Source: Rhinolophus ferrumequinum
Taxonomy: Eukaryota > Chordata > Mammalia > Chiroptera > Rhinolophidae
Assembly (NCBI RefSeq): GCF_004115265.2
Contig: NC_046295.1
Span: forward strand, 72,621,008-72,685,007
DNA length: 64,000 nucleotides
Reading direction: 5' to 3'
Notes under the pieces: generated by a model
The model's database searches: none
Told to the model about the DNA's origin: nothing
The model's input: the letters and a program-made list of their open reading frames with translations, nothing else
Shown here: positions 22,376 through 34,174 of the stretch, one piece after another
How positions within the stretch are numbered: position 1 is the first letter of the stretch
How the letters are laid out: every line of letters begins with the position of its first letter
Program-made: the position numbers and the translations under genes

Positions 22376-23320
22376 CCTGAAGAGAAGCTGAGGAGCTGGG
22401 CAGCAGCCTGGAGCAGGTGTCTGAACTCACCGATGATGAGTACAGATCAGAGGAGCTGGAAATCTGCACCTGGCGATGGATCTGCCTGTGGGCTTGTGGG
22501 TGGTGTATGAGACTCTGTGCTCGTGAGTGTGTGTGTGTGTACTGTATGCTTGTGTACATGTCATTTGGTGGCTGCATGTATGTGTGTGTACTACATATGT
22601 GACTTACAGCCTGACTTTTTCCTGAGTTAGATCCAATCTGGACCCTGTTTCAGTGCGTGGAGACCAAGTTACCAGCCTCCTAGCATGTGATTAGGGACTC
22701 CTGACTCACACCCATGATCATAAATTTCTGCATCACAGCTGAGCGATGAGAGCTGAGCATCGGGAGTGAGAGTGTTGTCTCGCTGCTGGAGGAGAAGAGG
22801 CCGAACTCACCAAAGAACCGAGCTCAGAAGGGCTCAAACCCCTGCTCAGCAGTGTGTGCTAGTGCACGTGGGAGCTGTGTCTGTGAGTGACACACACGTG
22901 TGTGAGAGCAGGAATGTGTATTGTTTGCTGTTGCCTGTGTGTATGTCACCGTGGGTTCGTTACCATGTGCATGAGGTGTGGGTGGTGGTTTAGTGACTGC
23001 CTGTGACTGAACAGGCTTCACTGCCCCAGCTGACTGTCTTCCCTGGGAAGGGGACGGGTCAGACGGCACCTCTCAGTAATGGGAGGGTGTGTGCTTTGGT
23101 GCAGAGAGTGTGGCTGGCTGTGTATGTGTGTTTTGGGGCATCTGATTTGCATCCATGACCTCAAGTATTTCCTTAAGGGCCCTCCTTGTGGGGCACCATT
23201 GGCTGAGATAACTGAACTCTAACCAAGTCCCTGTTTCCTGAAACAGACCTGCTATCACTTTCATGTAGCTGAGTGTGAAGGAGTCGTTCAGAATTTTGCA
23301 ACCCTTTCCTTTCATTAAAT
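22376..23320 (+). repeat. GT-rich block, unit 3
   Basis: Here the GT run has shrunk to about 7 repeats at 22528-22541. The coding-like traces are retained. Confidence 0.7.
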
Positions 23321-24157
23321 ATCCCCCCAAAAGAAAGAAAGGTAGAAAAAGACACCACCAACAACAAAACTCCAAGCTTCATCTCTGTGAAGTTATTGGG
23401 CTGAATCTTCATCAAACAGTGGTGAGAACTTGGGAAAGTTACTTAACTCTTTGGCCTCAGTATCCACATGTATAAAATGGAAAGAATTCATTTGCCTTGT
23501 GAATCTTATAGATGGTCTTTGTAAATATTTCTTGAATAAATAGAAGTTAATGTATTTGAGAATTTTTTTCAATTTGAAAGTTTATAAATATGAAGGAATA
23601 AAATTATCTAGGCAGGGGTCTAAGAAAATTTTGGACACCTTTGGGTCCTCACAACTCTGAAATAATGTACTGTGATTGGCCCCCCTAACCACAGAAGGGA
23701 GGTTTCCTGTGTATTGGTTAAGAACATGGGCTCTGATCACACAGACGTACTGGACTGAACCCCATGGAGTAGCTAATATTTGGTAACTTTGAATCTATAG
23801 AAAATGATAATACATATATATCAATTTATATATGTTATTTATCACATATATTATAGATACAATATACAGGTGTGTGTGTGCCATTCTGTCCCCTACTGTA
23901 GTGTTTTATGCAAATGGAATTTTTATCATTTCTGTTTCAATAACTAAAAACTAAAATAGGTGAAAGAACACCAATTCTCAGGGCAGCTGTGAAGAGGTTT
24001 TAAATCTGGGAATGTAAGGCTGATGTGTGCATTTAGTTAGAAACGTAGGTAAAGTTCTAGACCAGACCCAACTGTTCACCAAAAGCTCAGTATTATTAGG
24101 AAAGACAGTTTGAGGACCATTCTGATTTGGGCGCTATTCTGGAATAGAGGTTTTGAC

Positions 24158-24745
24158 TGGCCCCCATTTCTAGAGTGTCCGTGAGTTCACAGCTGTAGGT
24201 CAGCGGGACGCGGCAGCTTCACAGGAGTGTGACAACGCGCTAACACGCCTCAGCACTGGGGTCTCACGTGTTTCTTTAAGGCAGAAACAACTGGTACCAG
24301 TTTGCCGAGGCTCATCCACTATTTCAGCCGCAGTGAACTGTTATGGTTTGGCTCTGGCCTGGGCAGAAATGGTCTCTCTATGTCATCATTTTCTACACGC
24401 ACAGAGGGCAGGGACCTTCCTTTCTTGTTCACTGCTGCACCTCAGTCCTGGTAGAGGTCCCGACACAGACTTGAGGTTCCATAAATAATGGCTGAAGGAA
24501 ACTCTGAACGCCCCCTTGTTTCTGGGCCACGATGTCTTGTTGGCTGATTAGGGTGCGATGTTTTCCTGGAGCCAGACTGGGATGGAGCAAAGGCACCTGT
24601 GTCCACAGGAGTGAGGAATTAACAGAGGGGACTTACAAGTTCATGGTTTCCCCAGAGCAGGACAACGAGATGTGACGGTCCTGTCATCCTTTCTAGGTTC
24701 CTGAGATTCCCAAACCTCCTCCAGCCCCAGCAGACACAGGGCAGC
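24158..24745 (+). promoter_or_regulatory. Upstream region of receptor 3 with splice acceptor
   Basis: L2 remnant at about 24405-24490. Acceptor AG at 24695-24696, 49 bases before the ATG. Otherwise as for the other copies. Confidence 0.5.
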
Positions 24746-25678
24746 ATGAGGCCTGAGAACCAGAGCAGCGTGTCCCACTTCCTCCTGCGGGGGCTCCCCA
24801 TCCGGCCCGAGCAGCAGGGCGCGTTCTTCGCCCTGTTCCTGGCCATGTACCTGACCACGGTGCTGGGGAACCTGCTCCTTATCCTGCTCATCAGGCTGGA
24901 CGCTCGCCTGCACACGCCCATGTACTTCTTCCTCAGCCACTTGGCCTGCTCTGACGTTGCTGTTTCATCTGTCACCGTCCCTAAGATGCTCATGGACATG
25001 CTGACTCAGGACCAATCCATCCCCTATGCAGGGTGCATTTTTCAGTTGTATTTTTTCATAGTTTTTGGTGCTTTTGACAATCTCCTTCTAGCGGTGATGG
25101 CATATGACAGGTACGTGGCCGTCTGTCACCCTCTACACTACCCCAGCATCATGAGGGAGGAGTTGTGTGTGACGCTGGTGGCTGGTTCCTGGGTTGTCTC
25201 CCTTGTCCATGCCCTCTTGCACACCCTCCTCTTGGTCCGACTGTCCTTCTGTGCTGACAGTACCATCAACCACTTTTTATGTGAGCTCACTGTGCTCCTG
25301 AAGCTGAGCTGCTCGGACAGCTCCCTCAATGAGCTGGTCATCTTCACTGAGGGAGGAATACTTTTCATCTTGCCTTTGGGGAGTGTCTTAGGCTCCTATA
25401 TCTGTATAGGGACTATCATCCTGAGGGTCCCCACCACGAAGAGACTCTTGAAAGCCTTTTCTACCTGTGGCTCCCATCTCTTTGTGGTATCGTTTTATTA
25501 CGGGACTCTCGCAAGCGTTTACTTTTTCTCTTCATCGTGGGACTCCAAAGACATAATTGCTTCAGTCATGTACACAGCAGTTACACCCATGCTGAATCCC
25601 TTCATCTATAGCCTGAGGAACAGAGACATAAAACAGGCCCTGCGTGTGTTTGTCAATAGGGCTAACTTCTTCAAGTGA
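24746..25678 (+). CDS. OR1J-like: Olfactory receptor, OR1J subfamily (copy 3)
   Basis: Intact 310-residue OR. The first ~85 codons match the other copies base for base. Distinguishing residues: A109 in helix 3 (IVFGAFDN), L153 in helix 4, I199 in helix 5 and F250 in helix 6. It keeps the family motif KAFSTC at 236-241, which copies 4, 5 and 7 change. It has HFLCE at 176-180 like all copies except 1 and 6. The N5 glycosylation site, the cysteine pairs and PMLNPFIYSLRN are all present. The start is chosen from alignment and the acceptor 49 bases upstream. Confidence 0.95.
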   Translation: MRPENQSSVSHFLLRGLPIRPEQQGAFFALFLAMYLTTVLGNLLLILLIRLDARLHTPMYFFLSHLACSDVAVSSVTVPKMLMDMLTQDQSIPYAGCIFQLYFFIVFGAFDNLLLAVMAYDRYVAVCHPLHYPSIMREELCVTLVAGSWVVSLVHALLHTLLLVRLSFCADSTINHFLCELTVLLKLSCSDSSLNELVIFTEGGILFILPLGSVLGSYICIGTIILRVPTTKRLLKAFSTCGSHLFVVSFYYGTLASVYFFSSSWDSKDIIASVMYTAVTPMLNPFIYSLRNRDIKQALRVFVNRANFFK

Positions 25679-26630
25679 CAATCACTAAATCCTCACATCG
25701 CAGTCATGAGCACAGAGAGCTATCTCTCCTAAGATGATTGCGAGGTTGACATCTCCATATAACTTCAATAGAACATGCATTCTGATGTCATATGTAGTGC
25801 TGTGAATATGTCAACTCGGCCTAGTTTGCTACTTGGATTGGTAATAATTCTTTTTCCCTAATTAATGTTTTGTTTGTTCATCTCTTATAAGACATGTACA
25901 TAATCCTATGCAAAACATGTCACAATTGTAAATGTGGATTGTCTTTTTCTCCTTTGCGATATGTCAGTTCTTGCTTATATATTGTTTATAGTATGTTATT
26001 CAGGACACACGATTTGGCGTCACAATATTGCAGTGGTGAGCTGAGCGTTCTGTCATTGGCTTTAAGCTGATTTTGTGCCTGTCTTCCCAACTCACATTCA
26101 GTGACATCACGTTGGTGGACTGAAATCAGCCATGATGAGAATAATTACAATGTATATGGACAATAATTACAATGCCCAAGGGACATGGGCAAGTGCTACA
26201 AAGCAAGGCTTAAAAAAACAACAGAGAGAAGTTGAAAAACTACATTTAGCTGCACAGCACTGCATTTATAACTAGGAGATATTTCTCATCATCTGTAGCA
26301 ATGGGTCCGACATGAACTTCTCATCTATTTCTTCTGATAACAGTATTGATACTTGATATCTATATCTACATCTATAGGGACTAGTATAGTATAGACAGTG
26401 GAGATGCACGTTTCTTGTTACTAGTATGTGCAAAATATTCGTTTTCCATTATTTTACTTTGAACCTTTCTATGTCCTTATATCTGAGAGGTGTCCAATGT
26501 TAACATAATAGTGTAAAGGTGGAATTTGATGTTTTTATGTAAATCAACAATTACTATATTTTGGACAATTTGATCTAATAACCTTAAATGCAATCAGAAT
26601 ATGTTTGAATTTATATCTTCCATATTACTA

Positions 26631-26864
26631 CCATGTTTTCCCCAAAATAAGATTCAGCCAACCATTAGCTCTAATGTGTCTTTTGGAGCAATAATTAATA
26701 TAAGACCTGGTATTATATTATGTTATGATATGTTATGATATGTTATATTATAAGACCCGGTCTTATATTATATTAAAATAAGACCACATCTTATATTAAT
26801 TTTTGCTCCAAAAGATGCATAACAGCTGAAGATCCAGCTAGGTCTTATTTTTGGTGAAATACGG
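26631..26864. mobile_element. Mariner-type MITE, unit 3
   Basis: Same insertion site as in unit 2, with a few more substitutions in the ends (ccatgttttccccaaaataa). TA at 26865-26866. The centre holds repeats of 'tatgttatga'. Confidence 0.8.
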
Positions 26865-27539
26865 TATATGTTTCCTATTTGAGTCATTTTCATAATTATT
26901 CTCACTTCTATGTCTCCCTTTTGATTAAATAGATGTTTTGTTATTATATTACCCATCTATTAACTTATTAATCATACATTATTATTATTGTATAACTTTA
27001 ACTATTAACTAACTATTATTATTATTGTATGACTCTTCTGTGCTTTATGTAGAAAGTACTTCTTGCTTCCTCTTTAAATTTTTAAAAATGTAGTATAATA
27101 TGCATAACATGAAATTGGTCTTTTTAACCATTTGAGGTATCAATTCAGTGGTATTTAGTACATTCATCACCACCATCTCATTCTAGGTCCTCTAAAGGAA
27201 ATTCTGTGGGACATCAACGCAATTGAATATTTTGCAACTGTGAAAAAAACAGCAAAGATAACTATGAATCAATATAGAGGGATTTTCAGGACATATTGTG
27301 AAATGGAAAAATATGCAATCTATAGCATGCTACCTTTTGTGTAACAATGAAGGGGAAATAAAAAATATACATGTATTTGTCCATTTTATGTAAAAGAAAC
27401 ACAAGAAGAATAAATCAGAAATTAGTGAGACTACTGTCCTATAGGACGTAGGTGGGGATAAGTAGAAAAGACGAGCAGATGAGCACATTTATTTGTATAG
27501 GGCCACATTAGTTCTTCTATTTGTCTGGATACTGAATCT

Positions 27540-28487
27540 CCTGAAGAGAAGCTGAGGAGCTGGGCAGCAGCCTGGAGCAGGTGTCTGAACTCACCGATGA
27601 TGAGTACAGGTCAGAGGAGCTGGAAATCTGCACCTGGCGATGGATCTGCCTGTGGGCTCGTGGGTGGTGTATGAGACTCTGTGCTCGTGAGTGTGCTTGT
27701 GTGTGTGTGTGTGTGTACTGTATGCCTGTGTACATGTCAGTTGGTGGCTGCATGTATGTGTGTGTACTACACATGTGACTCACAGCCTGACTATTTCCTG
27801 ACTTACATCCAATCGGGACCCTGTTTCAGTGCGTGGAGACCAAGTTACCAGCCTCCCAGCGTGTGATTAGGGACTCCTGACTTACACCCATAGTCATAAA
27901 TTTCTGCATCACAGCTGAGCGATGAGAGCTGAGCATCGGGATGAGAGTGTTGTCTGGTTGCTGGAGGAGAAGAGGCCGAACTCACCAAGGAACCGAGCTC
28001 AGAAGGACTCAAACCTCAGCTCAGCAGTGTGTGCTAGTGCATGTGGGAGATGTGTCTGTGCGTGACACACACTTGTGAGAGCAGGAATGTGTATTGTTTG
28101 CTGTTGCCTGTGTGTATGTTCCCGTGGGTACCTTACCACGTGCAAGGGGTGTGGGTGGTGGCTTAGTGACTGCCTGTGACACACAGGCTTCACTGCCCCA
28201 GCTGACTGTCTTCCCCGGGAAGGAGTCGGGTCAGACGGCACCTCTCAGTAATGGGATGGTGTGTGCTGTTGGTACAGTGAGTGTGGCTGGGTGTGCATGT
28301 GTGTTTTGGGGCATCTGATTTGCATCCATGACCTTAAGTATTTCCTTTAGGGCCTTCCTTCTGGGGCACCATTGGCTGAGATAACTGAACTCTAAGCAAG
28401 TCCCTGTTTCCTGAAACAGATCTGCTATCACTTTCATGTAGCTGAGTGTGAAGGAGTCATTCAGAATTTTGCAACCCTTTTCTTTCA
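27540..28487 (+). repeat. GT-rich block, A copy of unit 3
   Basis: Preceded by a junction at about 27508: 'tttgtata' fused to 'gggccaca', where B copies have ~1.1 kb of L1M-containing flank between the two. Ends abruptly at 'ctttcat' and continues into a MITE half. Confidence 0.75.
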
Positions 28488-28644
28488 TATGTTATGTTAT
28501 GTTATGTTATGTTATGTTATGTTATGTTATGTTATATAAGTCCCGGTCTTATATTAAAATAAGACCACATCTTATATTAAATTTTGCTCCAAAAGATGAA
28601 TTACAGCTGATGGTCCAGCTAGGTCTTATTTTAGGGAAACACGG
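28488..28644. mobile_element. Right half of MITE fused to GT-rich block A, with (ATGTT)n
   Basis: The left half is absent. The sequence begins with about ten ATGTT copies (28489-28536) and continues as the normal right half ending in 'ggaaacacgg' and TA at 28645-28646. This is a recombination junction, not a separate insertion. Confidence 0.8.
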
Positions 28645-30334
28645 TATACGTTTTCTATTTGAGACATTTTCGTAATTATTCTCACTTCTATCTCTCCCTT
28701 TTGATTAAATATATATTTTGTTATTATATTCCCCATCTATTAACTTATTAATCATACATTATTATTATTTTATGCTTTTCTGTAGAGGTTACTTCCTGCT
28801 TCCCCTTTAAATTTTTTAAAATGTAGTAACATATGCATAACATGAAATTGACCGATTTAACCATTTGAGGTATCAATTCAGCGGCATTTAGTACATTCAT
28901 CACTACCATCTCATTCTAGGTCCCCTGAAGGAAACTCTGTGGGACAGCAACGCAATTGAGTACTTTGCAACTGTGAAAAAAACAGCAAAGATATCTACGA
29001 ATCAATATGGAGGGATTTCCAGGACATATTGTTAAATGGGAAAAAACACAATCTACAGCACACGACCTTTTGTGTATAAATGAAGGGGGAATAAAAAATA
29101 TACATGTATTCGTCCATTTTACGTAAAAGAAACACAAGAAGAATAAATCAGAAACTCGTGAGACTGCTCTCCTACAGGAGGTGGGTGGGACTGGGTAGAA
29201 AAGATGGGGTGATGAGTACATTTGTTGGCATAGTTTTGATCATGTGACCTATTACCACCTAAATTAAGGAGAAGAGGTGGTGAATAAAGTAAAAGAGAAT
29301 AAAAGAAAACAAGTGAACCTAAGTACATTGAAAATCAATACCATTATTAGACTTAAGGGGAAACTAAAATAACTAAGCTAAGTTATTCTTGAACCCAGAT
29401 TTTGTCTACATGCTCTCACAATAAAATAAAAAACTCCTGGGAACAAAGCTTTGAGCTGCAGTTAGTGGGTCATTAGTAGTGGTATTAATGTAGAAATAGG
29501 AATAGAGGTGTTCATGAGTGGGGATTAGGGAAAGATCCTTCTTACAGGGAGAATGCAACTAATTAATGTATTAATAGAAGAAACGTTAGAATTAGAAAAC
29601 CAGCATTTGGCCTCCACATTTGCGATAACTTTGTCACAGAAAAATCACCAGCGGATGTTAAACACAGTGGGTGAAATTATTTGAAGAAAAAAGGTAACTT
29701 GTATAGTCTCAAAATGCCTACCCAAATGATACCTATTAATTTCAAGGTTAAAACAGTAACTTTACAGTAGAGAACCTGGCAGACACCACTGTAGTCAATT
29801 GATCAAGGACAAGAAACACTAGTAAGTGCAAAAATTGGTGTCATGCCTTCTGATGATAAGCACTGTGGTACATCGGCCATAAATCTAAGCCTGAGTTATA
29901 CATCCATACATCCATACAAACAAACATAGAGAAGGTAAACAGAGTAAAATGTTCCCCATTAGGGAATCTGGGTGAAGCCTGCCCAGGAATTCTTTATGTC
30001 ATGTTTACAACTCAACTCTATCTTTAGAATCATTTAAAAAATAAAAAGTTGAAAAGTCTTTTGTGTCCCAGCTGGAACAACGCCAAAGAACACAGGCATC
30101 CAGGTCACAGCTGGCATCAGGGACACCATTCCCTGAGACCCCAGACCTTTGGCTCTTGGACACACAGCTTCCCAAAGGACAGGAGGAAATTAGCCAGAAG
30201 CCTGGGGACTTTGTTTCAGTCCTCTCATTACCAATTAACTGTTATCTTTAGACTCACTTCTCTGTAGATGGTTAAGGAACCCGAAAGTTTGTTAGAAGCA
30301 CTAGGGCCACAGATAGTCCTTTTCATCTGGATAC

Positions 30335-31298
30335 TGAGTCCCTGAAGAGAAGCTGAGGAGCTGGGCAACAGCCTGGAACAGGTGTCTGAAGTCACCGACG
30401 ATGAGTACAGGTCAGAAGAGCTGGAAATCTGCACCTGGTGATGGATCTGCCTGTGGGCTTGTGGGTGGTGTATGAGACTGTGCTCGTGAGTGTGCTTGTG
30501 TGTATATGTGTGTGTGTGTACTCTATGCTTGTGTACATGTTATTTGGTGGCTGCATGTATATGTGTGTACTACATATGTGACTCACAGCCTGACTATTTC
30601 CTGAGTTACATCCAATCTGGACCCTGTTTCAGTGCGTGGAGACAAAGTTACCAGCCTCCCAGTGTGTGATTAGGGACTCCTGACTCACACCCATGGTCAT
30701 AAATTTCTGCATCACAGCTGAGCGATGAGAGCTGAGCATCGGGAGTGAGAGTGTTGTCTCGCTGCTGGAGGAGAAGAGGCCGAACTCACCAAGGAACCGA
30801 GCTCAGAAGGGCTCAAACCTCAGCTCAGCAGTGTGTGCTAGTGCACGTGGGAGCTGTGTCTGTGAGTGACACACACGTGTGCGAGAGCAGGAATGTGTAT
30901 TGTTTGCTGTTGCCTGTGTGTATGTCACCGTGGGTGCGTCACCACGTGCATGAGGTGTGGGTGGTGGTTTAGTGACTGCCTGTGACTGAACAGGCTTCAC
31001 TGCCCCAGCTGACTGTCTTCCCCGGGAAGGGGACGGGTCAGACGGCACCTCTCAGTAACGGGAGGGTGTGTGCTGTTCGTGCAGTGAGTGTGGCTGGGTG
31101 TGCATGTCTGTTTTGGGGCATCTGATTTGCATCCATGACCTCAAGTATTTCCTTAAGGGCCCTCCTTGTGGGGCACCATTGGCTGAGATAACTGAACTCT
31201 AAGCAAGTCCCTGTTTCCTGAAACAGATCTGCTATCACTTTCATGTAGCTGAGTGTGAAGGAGTCATTCAGAACTTTGCAACCCTTTCCTTTCATTAA
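30335..31298 (+). repeat. GT-rich block, B copy leading to receptor 4
   Basis: Full-type block ending in 'cctttcattaaatatcccc'. GT run interrupted and short (30498-30519). Confidence 0.7.
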
Positions 31299-31773
31299 AT
31301 ATCCCCCCAAAAGAAAGAAAGGTAGAAAAGACACCACCAACAACAAAACTCCAAGCTTCATCTATGTGAAGTTATTGGGCTGAATCGCCATCAAATAATG
31401 GTGAGAACTTGAGAAAGTTACTTAACTCTTTGGCCTCAGTTTCCACATGTATAAAAAAGGAAAGAATTGCATTTGCCTTGTGGATCTTACGGAGGGTCTT
31501 GGTAAATATTTCTTGTATAAATAGAAGTTAATGTATTTGAGAATTTTTTTCAGTTTTAAAGTTTATAAATATGAAGGAATGAAATTATCTAGGCAGGGGA
31601 CTAAGAAAATTTTGGACACCTTTGGGTCCTCACAACTCTGAAATAATGTACTGTGCTTGGCCCCCGCTAACCAACAGAAGGGAGGTTTCCTGTGTATTGG
31701 TTAAAAACATGGGCTCTGATCACACAGACGTACTGGACTGAACCCCATGGAGTAGCTAATACGTGGTAACTTT

Positions 31774-31804
31774 TTTTTTTTTTAGGGTTGAACTTGAAAC
31801 ATTT

Positions 31805-31835
<31 letters not shown>

Positions 31836-32434
31836 TTTTGTATTAGTTTCATGTGTACAAAACAATGTAATAGTTAAACATTTATCATTTATATCCCTCA
31901 CACAGTGATAACTCCCTTCCCCCATCTACCACCCCTCTGACATCTCATACAACCATAACATTTCCATTGCCTCTATCCCTAATGCTGTACTCCGCTTCTT
32001 GTATATATATAAAATTGTAGTTAACATTCATTATTGTTCAGCTTCAGCTTCAGGTGTACAGTGCAGTGATCAGGCATCTACAGAAACAGTCTCAGGGACA
32101 CAGAGGAAAAACTGAGGGCCGCTAGATGGGAGGGAGAGGCGGGGATAAGGGGGAAGGTGAGTGGACTAGAAAACACAATCAGTACCCACAAGACTACCAC
32201 GGGGATACAAAAGTCAATTTGGGGAATGTAATCAATAATGTTGTAAAGACTTTTTTTTTTTAATTCTATTTTTTAAATTTATTGGGGTGACAATTGTTAG
32301 TAAAATTACATAGATTTCAGGTGTGCAATTCTGTATCACATCATCCATAAATTACACTGTGTGTTCACCACCCAGAGTCAGTTCCCCTTCCATCACCATA
32401 CATTTGATCCCCCTTACCCTCATCTCCCACCCCC
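31774..32434 (-). mobile_element. Compound L1 insertion with inverted segment, unit 4
   Basis: Flanked by 12-bp target duplications cgtggtaacttt (31762-31773 and 32435-32446). From the left: a poly(T) and a minus-strand L1 3' end with (ATTT)n; a segment in the opposite orientation (about 32080-32250, including 'gggaatgtaatcaataatg'); then a second poly(T) and a minus-strand bat L1 3' end of the type seen at 4969. This can be read as one twin-primed L1 with a second L1 tail nested at its end. The same event is present at 58210. Confidence 0.8.
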
Positions 32435-32478
32435 CGTGGTAACTTTAATCTACAGAAAATACATATATATATATATAA

Positions 32479-32504
32479 TACACACACACACACACACACA
32501 CACA
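32479..32504. repeat. (AC)n microsatellite
   Basis: AC run following a short (AT)n. Its counterpart in unit 7 is at about 58918-58943. Confidence 0.9.
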
Positions 32505-32733
32505 CTATATACTATGTACATTTTTGACAATATACTATATACTATATACATCTATAGACAATACATATCAATTTATATATATCTCATATATTATAGATAC
32601 AGATATATGTGTTTGTGTTGGTGTCATTCTTCCCCTACTGTTGTGTGCCTATGGAATTTTTGTCATTTCTGTTCCAATATCTTAAACCTAAATAGGTCAA
32701 AGAACACAAATTCTTAGTGCAGCTGTGAAGAGG

Positions 32734-33419
32734 TGCCGCGTCCAGCACGATGAGGGTTGTGGGGAGCGAGGAGGGCAGCGCAGGGTTAAGAAAAGACAGT
32801 AGCCATGAATAGAGTTTAAGTGCCAGGGCCAAGGGACCGGCAGCCTCAAAGACTGGGCTGTGGGCTGTGGTGCCTAATCGGGCCTCTACATCAGCTTTAT
32901 TAGTCAGGTGGGGAAGCAAAGGAGATAAAGCTTGTCAATCTCAAGATCTGTGAATTCCACACACTACAATAGGAAACTGATTCAAGCCAATCACCCTTAC
33001 CTGCAGGCAGCTGCACCACAAGTCTCAGGGTGTCTGTACTTCCCCAATGGACAAAACCTAGATGCATATGAATAGATGGAGAGCACATCATTGAATCTCT
33101 TCCCTTGCAGGTTTTGGGAAGGAATGCAGCCACAGGCAGAGGCTTTCCTTAGCCTGGGGAAGGTGGGGGGCTGTGCCCACCTCTACGAACCCCCTGGGTT
33201 CTCCTGTTGGTCCCACTCGACTGTGCCTGTCTGAGGTTGCTTTCCACGTGGAAAATCGTACCCGTCTTTGACTCTCCAGTCTTCTTTGGGCCAAACAGGG
33301 AGACATAAGATACAAACACAAAGGTGTAGCAAAGTCCCTGAAAGGATCCGTCTCACAGACTCTCCTTTCTTTGGGGACAAGTACAAGGAGACAGATAGGT
33401 AGACTGCTGCGTGGCGACA
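32734..33419 (-). mobile_element. Solo LTR of an endogenous retrovirus, unit 4
   Basis: A 686-bp block with TG...CA ends and perfect 6-bp target duplications (aagagg at 32728-32733 and 33420-33425). Six-base duplications are usual for class II (betaretrovirus-like) ERVs. Units 1, 2, 3 and 5 show the uninterrupted site. On the minus strand an AATAAA lies about 180 bp before the end, as expected for an LTR, which sets the orientation. No internal viral sequence remains. It ends about 755 bp before receptor 4. It is younger than the first units and older than the unit 4/7 split. Confidence 0.85.
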
Positions 33420-33588
33420 AAGAGGTTTTAAATCTGGGAATGTAAGGCTGATGTGTGCATTTAGTTAGAAAATGTAGGTAAAGTTCTAGCCAGACCCAAC
33501 TGTTCACCAAAAGCTCAGCATTATTAGGAAAGACAGTTTGAGGACGATTCTGATTTGGGAGCTATTCTGGCTTCAAGAGGCTTTGACT

Positions 33589-34174
33589 GGCCCCCATTTC
33601 TAGAGTGTTCGTGAGTTTACAGCTGTAGGTCAGCGGGACGCGGCAGCTTCACAGGAGTGTGACAACGCCTAACGCGCCTCAGCACTGGGGTCTCACGTGT
33701 TTCTTTAAGGCAGAAACAACTGGTACCAGTTTGCCGGGCTCATCCACTACTTCTGCCGCAGTGAACTATTATGGTTTGGCTCTGGCCTGGGCAGAAATGG
33801 TCTCTCTATGCTCATCATTTTCTACACGCACAGAGGGCAGGGACCTTCCTTTCTTGTTCACTGCTGCACCTCAGTCCTGGTAGAGGTCCCGACACAGACT
33901 CGAGGTTCCATAATAATGGCTGAAGGAAACTCTGAACGCCCCCTTGCTTTCTGGGCCATGACGTCTTGTTGGCTGATTAGGGTGCGATGTTTTCCATGGA
34001 GCCAGACTGGGATGGAGCAAAGGCACCTGTGTCCACAGAGCGAGGAATTAACAGAGGGGACTTACAAGTTCATGGTTTTCCCAGAGCAGGACTACGAGAT
34101 GTGATGGTCCTGTCATCCTTTCTAGGTTCCTGAGATTCCCAAACCTCCTCCAGCCCCAGCAGACACAGGGCAGC
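33589..34174 (+). promoter_or_regulatory. Upstream region of receptor 4 with splice acceptor
   Basis: L2 remnant at about 33832-33912. Acceptor AG at 34124-34125, 49 bases before the ATG. Several single-base differences from the other copies (for example 'tttgccgggctc' for 'tttgccgaggctc') belong to the indel-rich tract. Confidence 0.45.

Larger units (their letters stand above)
22081..30035 (+). repeat. Array unit 3 (receptor 3), first with doubled flank
   Basis: It contains GT-rich block, receptor at 24746, MITE at 26631, then a shortened flank plus GT-rich block A (27540-28487). That joins into the right half of a second MITE copy (28488-28644) and a full flank that leads to unit 4. The doubled flank raises the unit from 6.7 to about 9.4 kb (receptor 3 to receptor 4 is 9429 bp). 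Confidence 0.8.

Noticed and set aside
27517-27783. Minus-strand frames rich in His-Thr repeats in each GT-rich block
   Set aside because: They are translations of (GT)n/(AC)n runs and change with repeat length.
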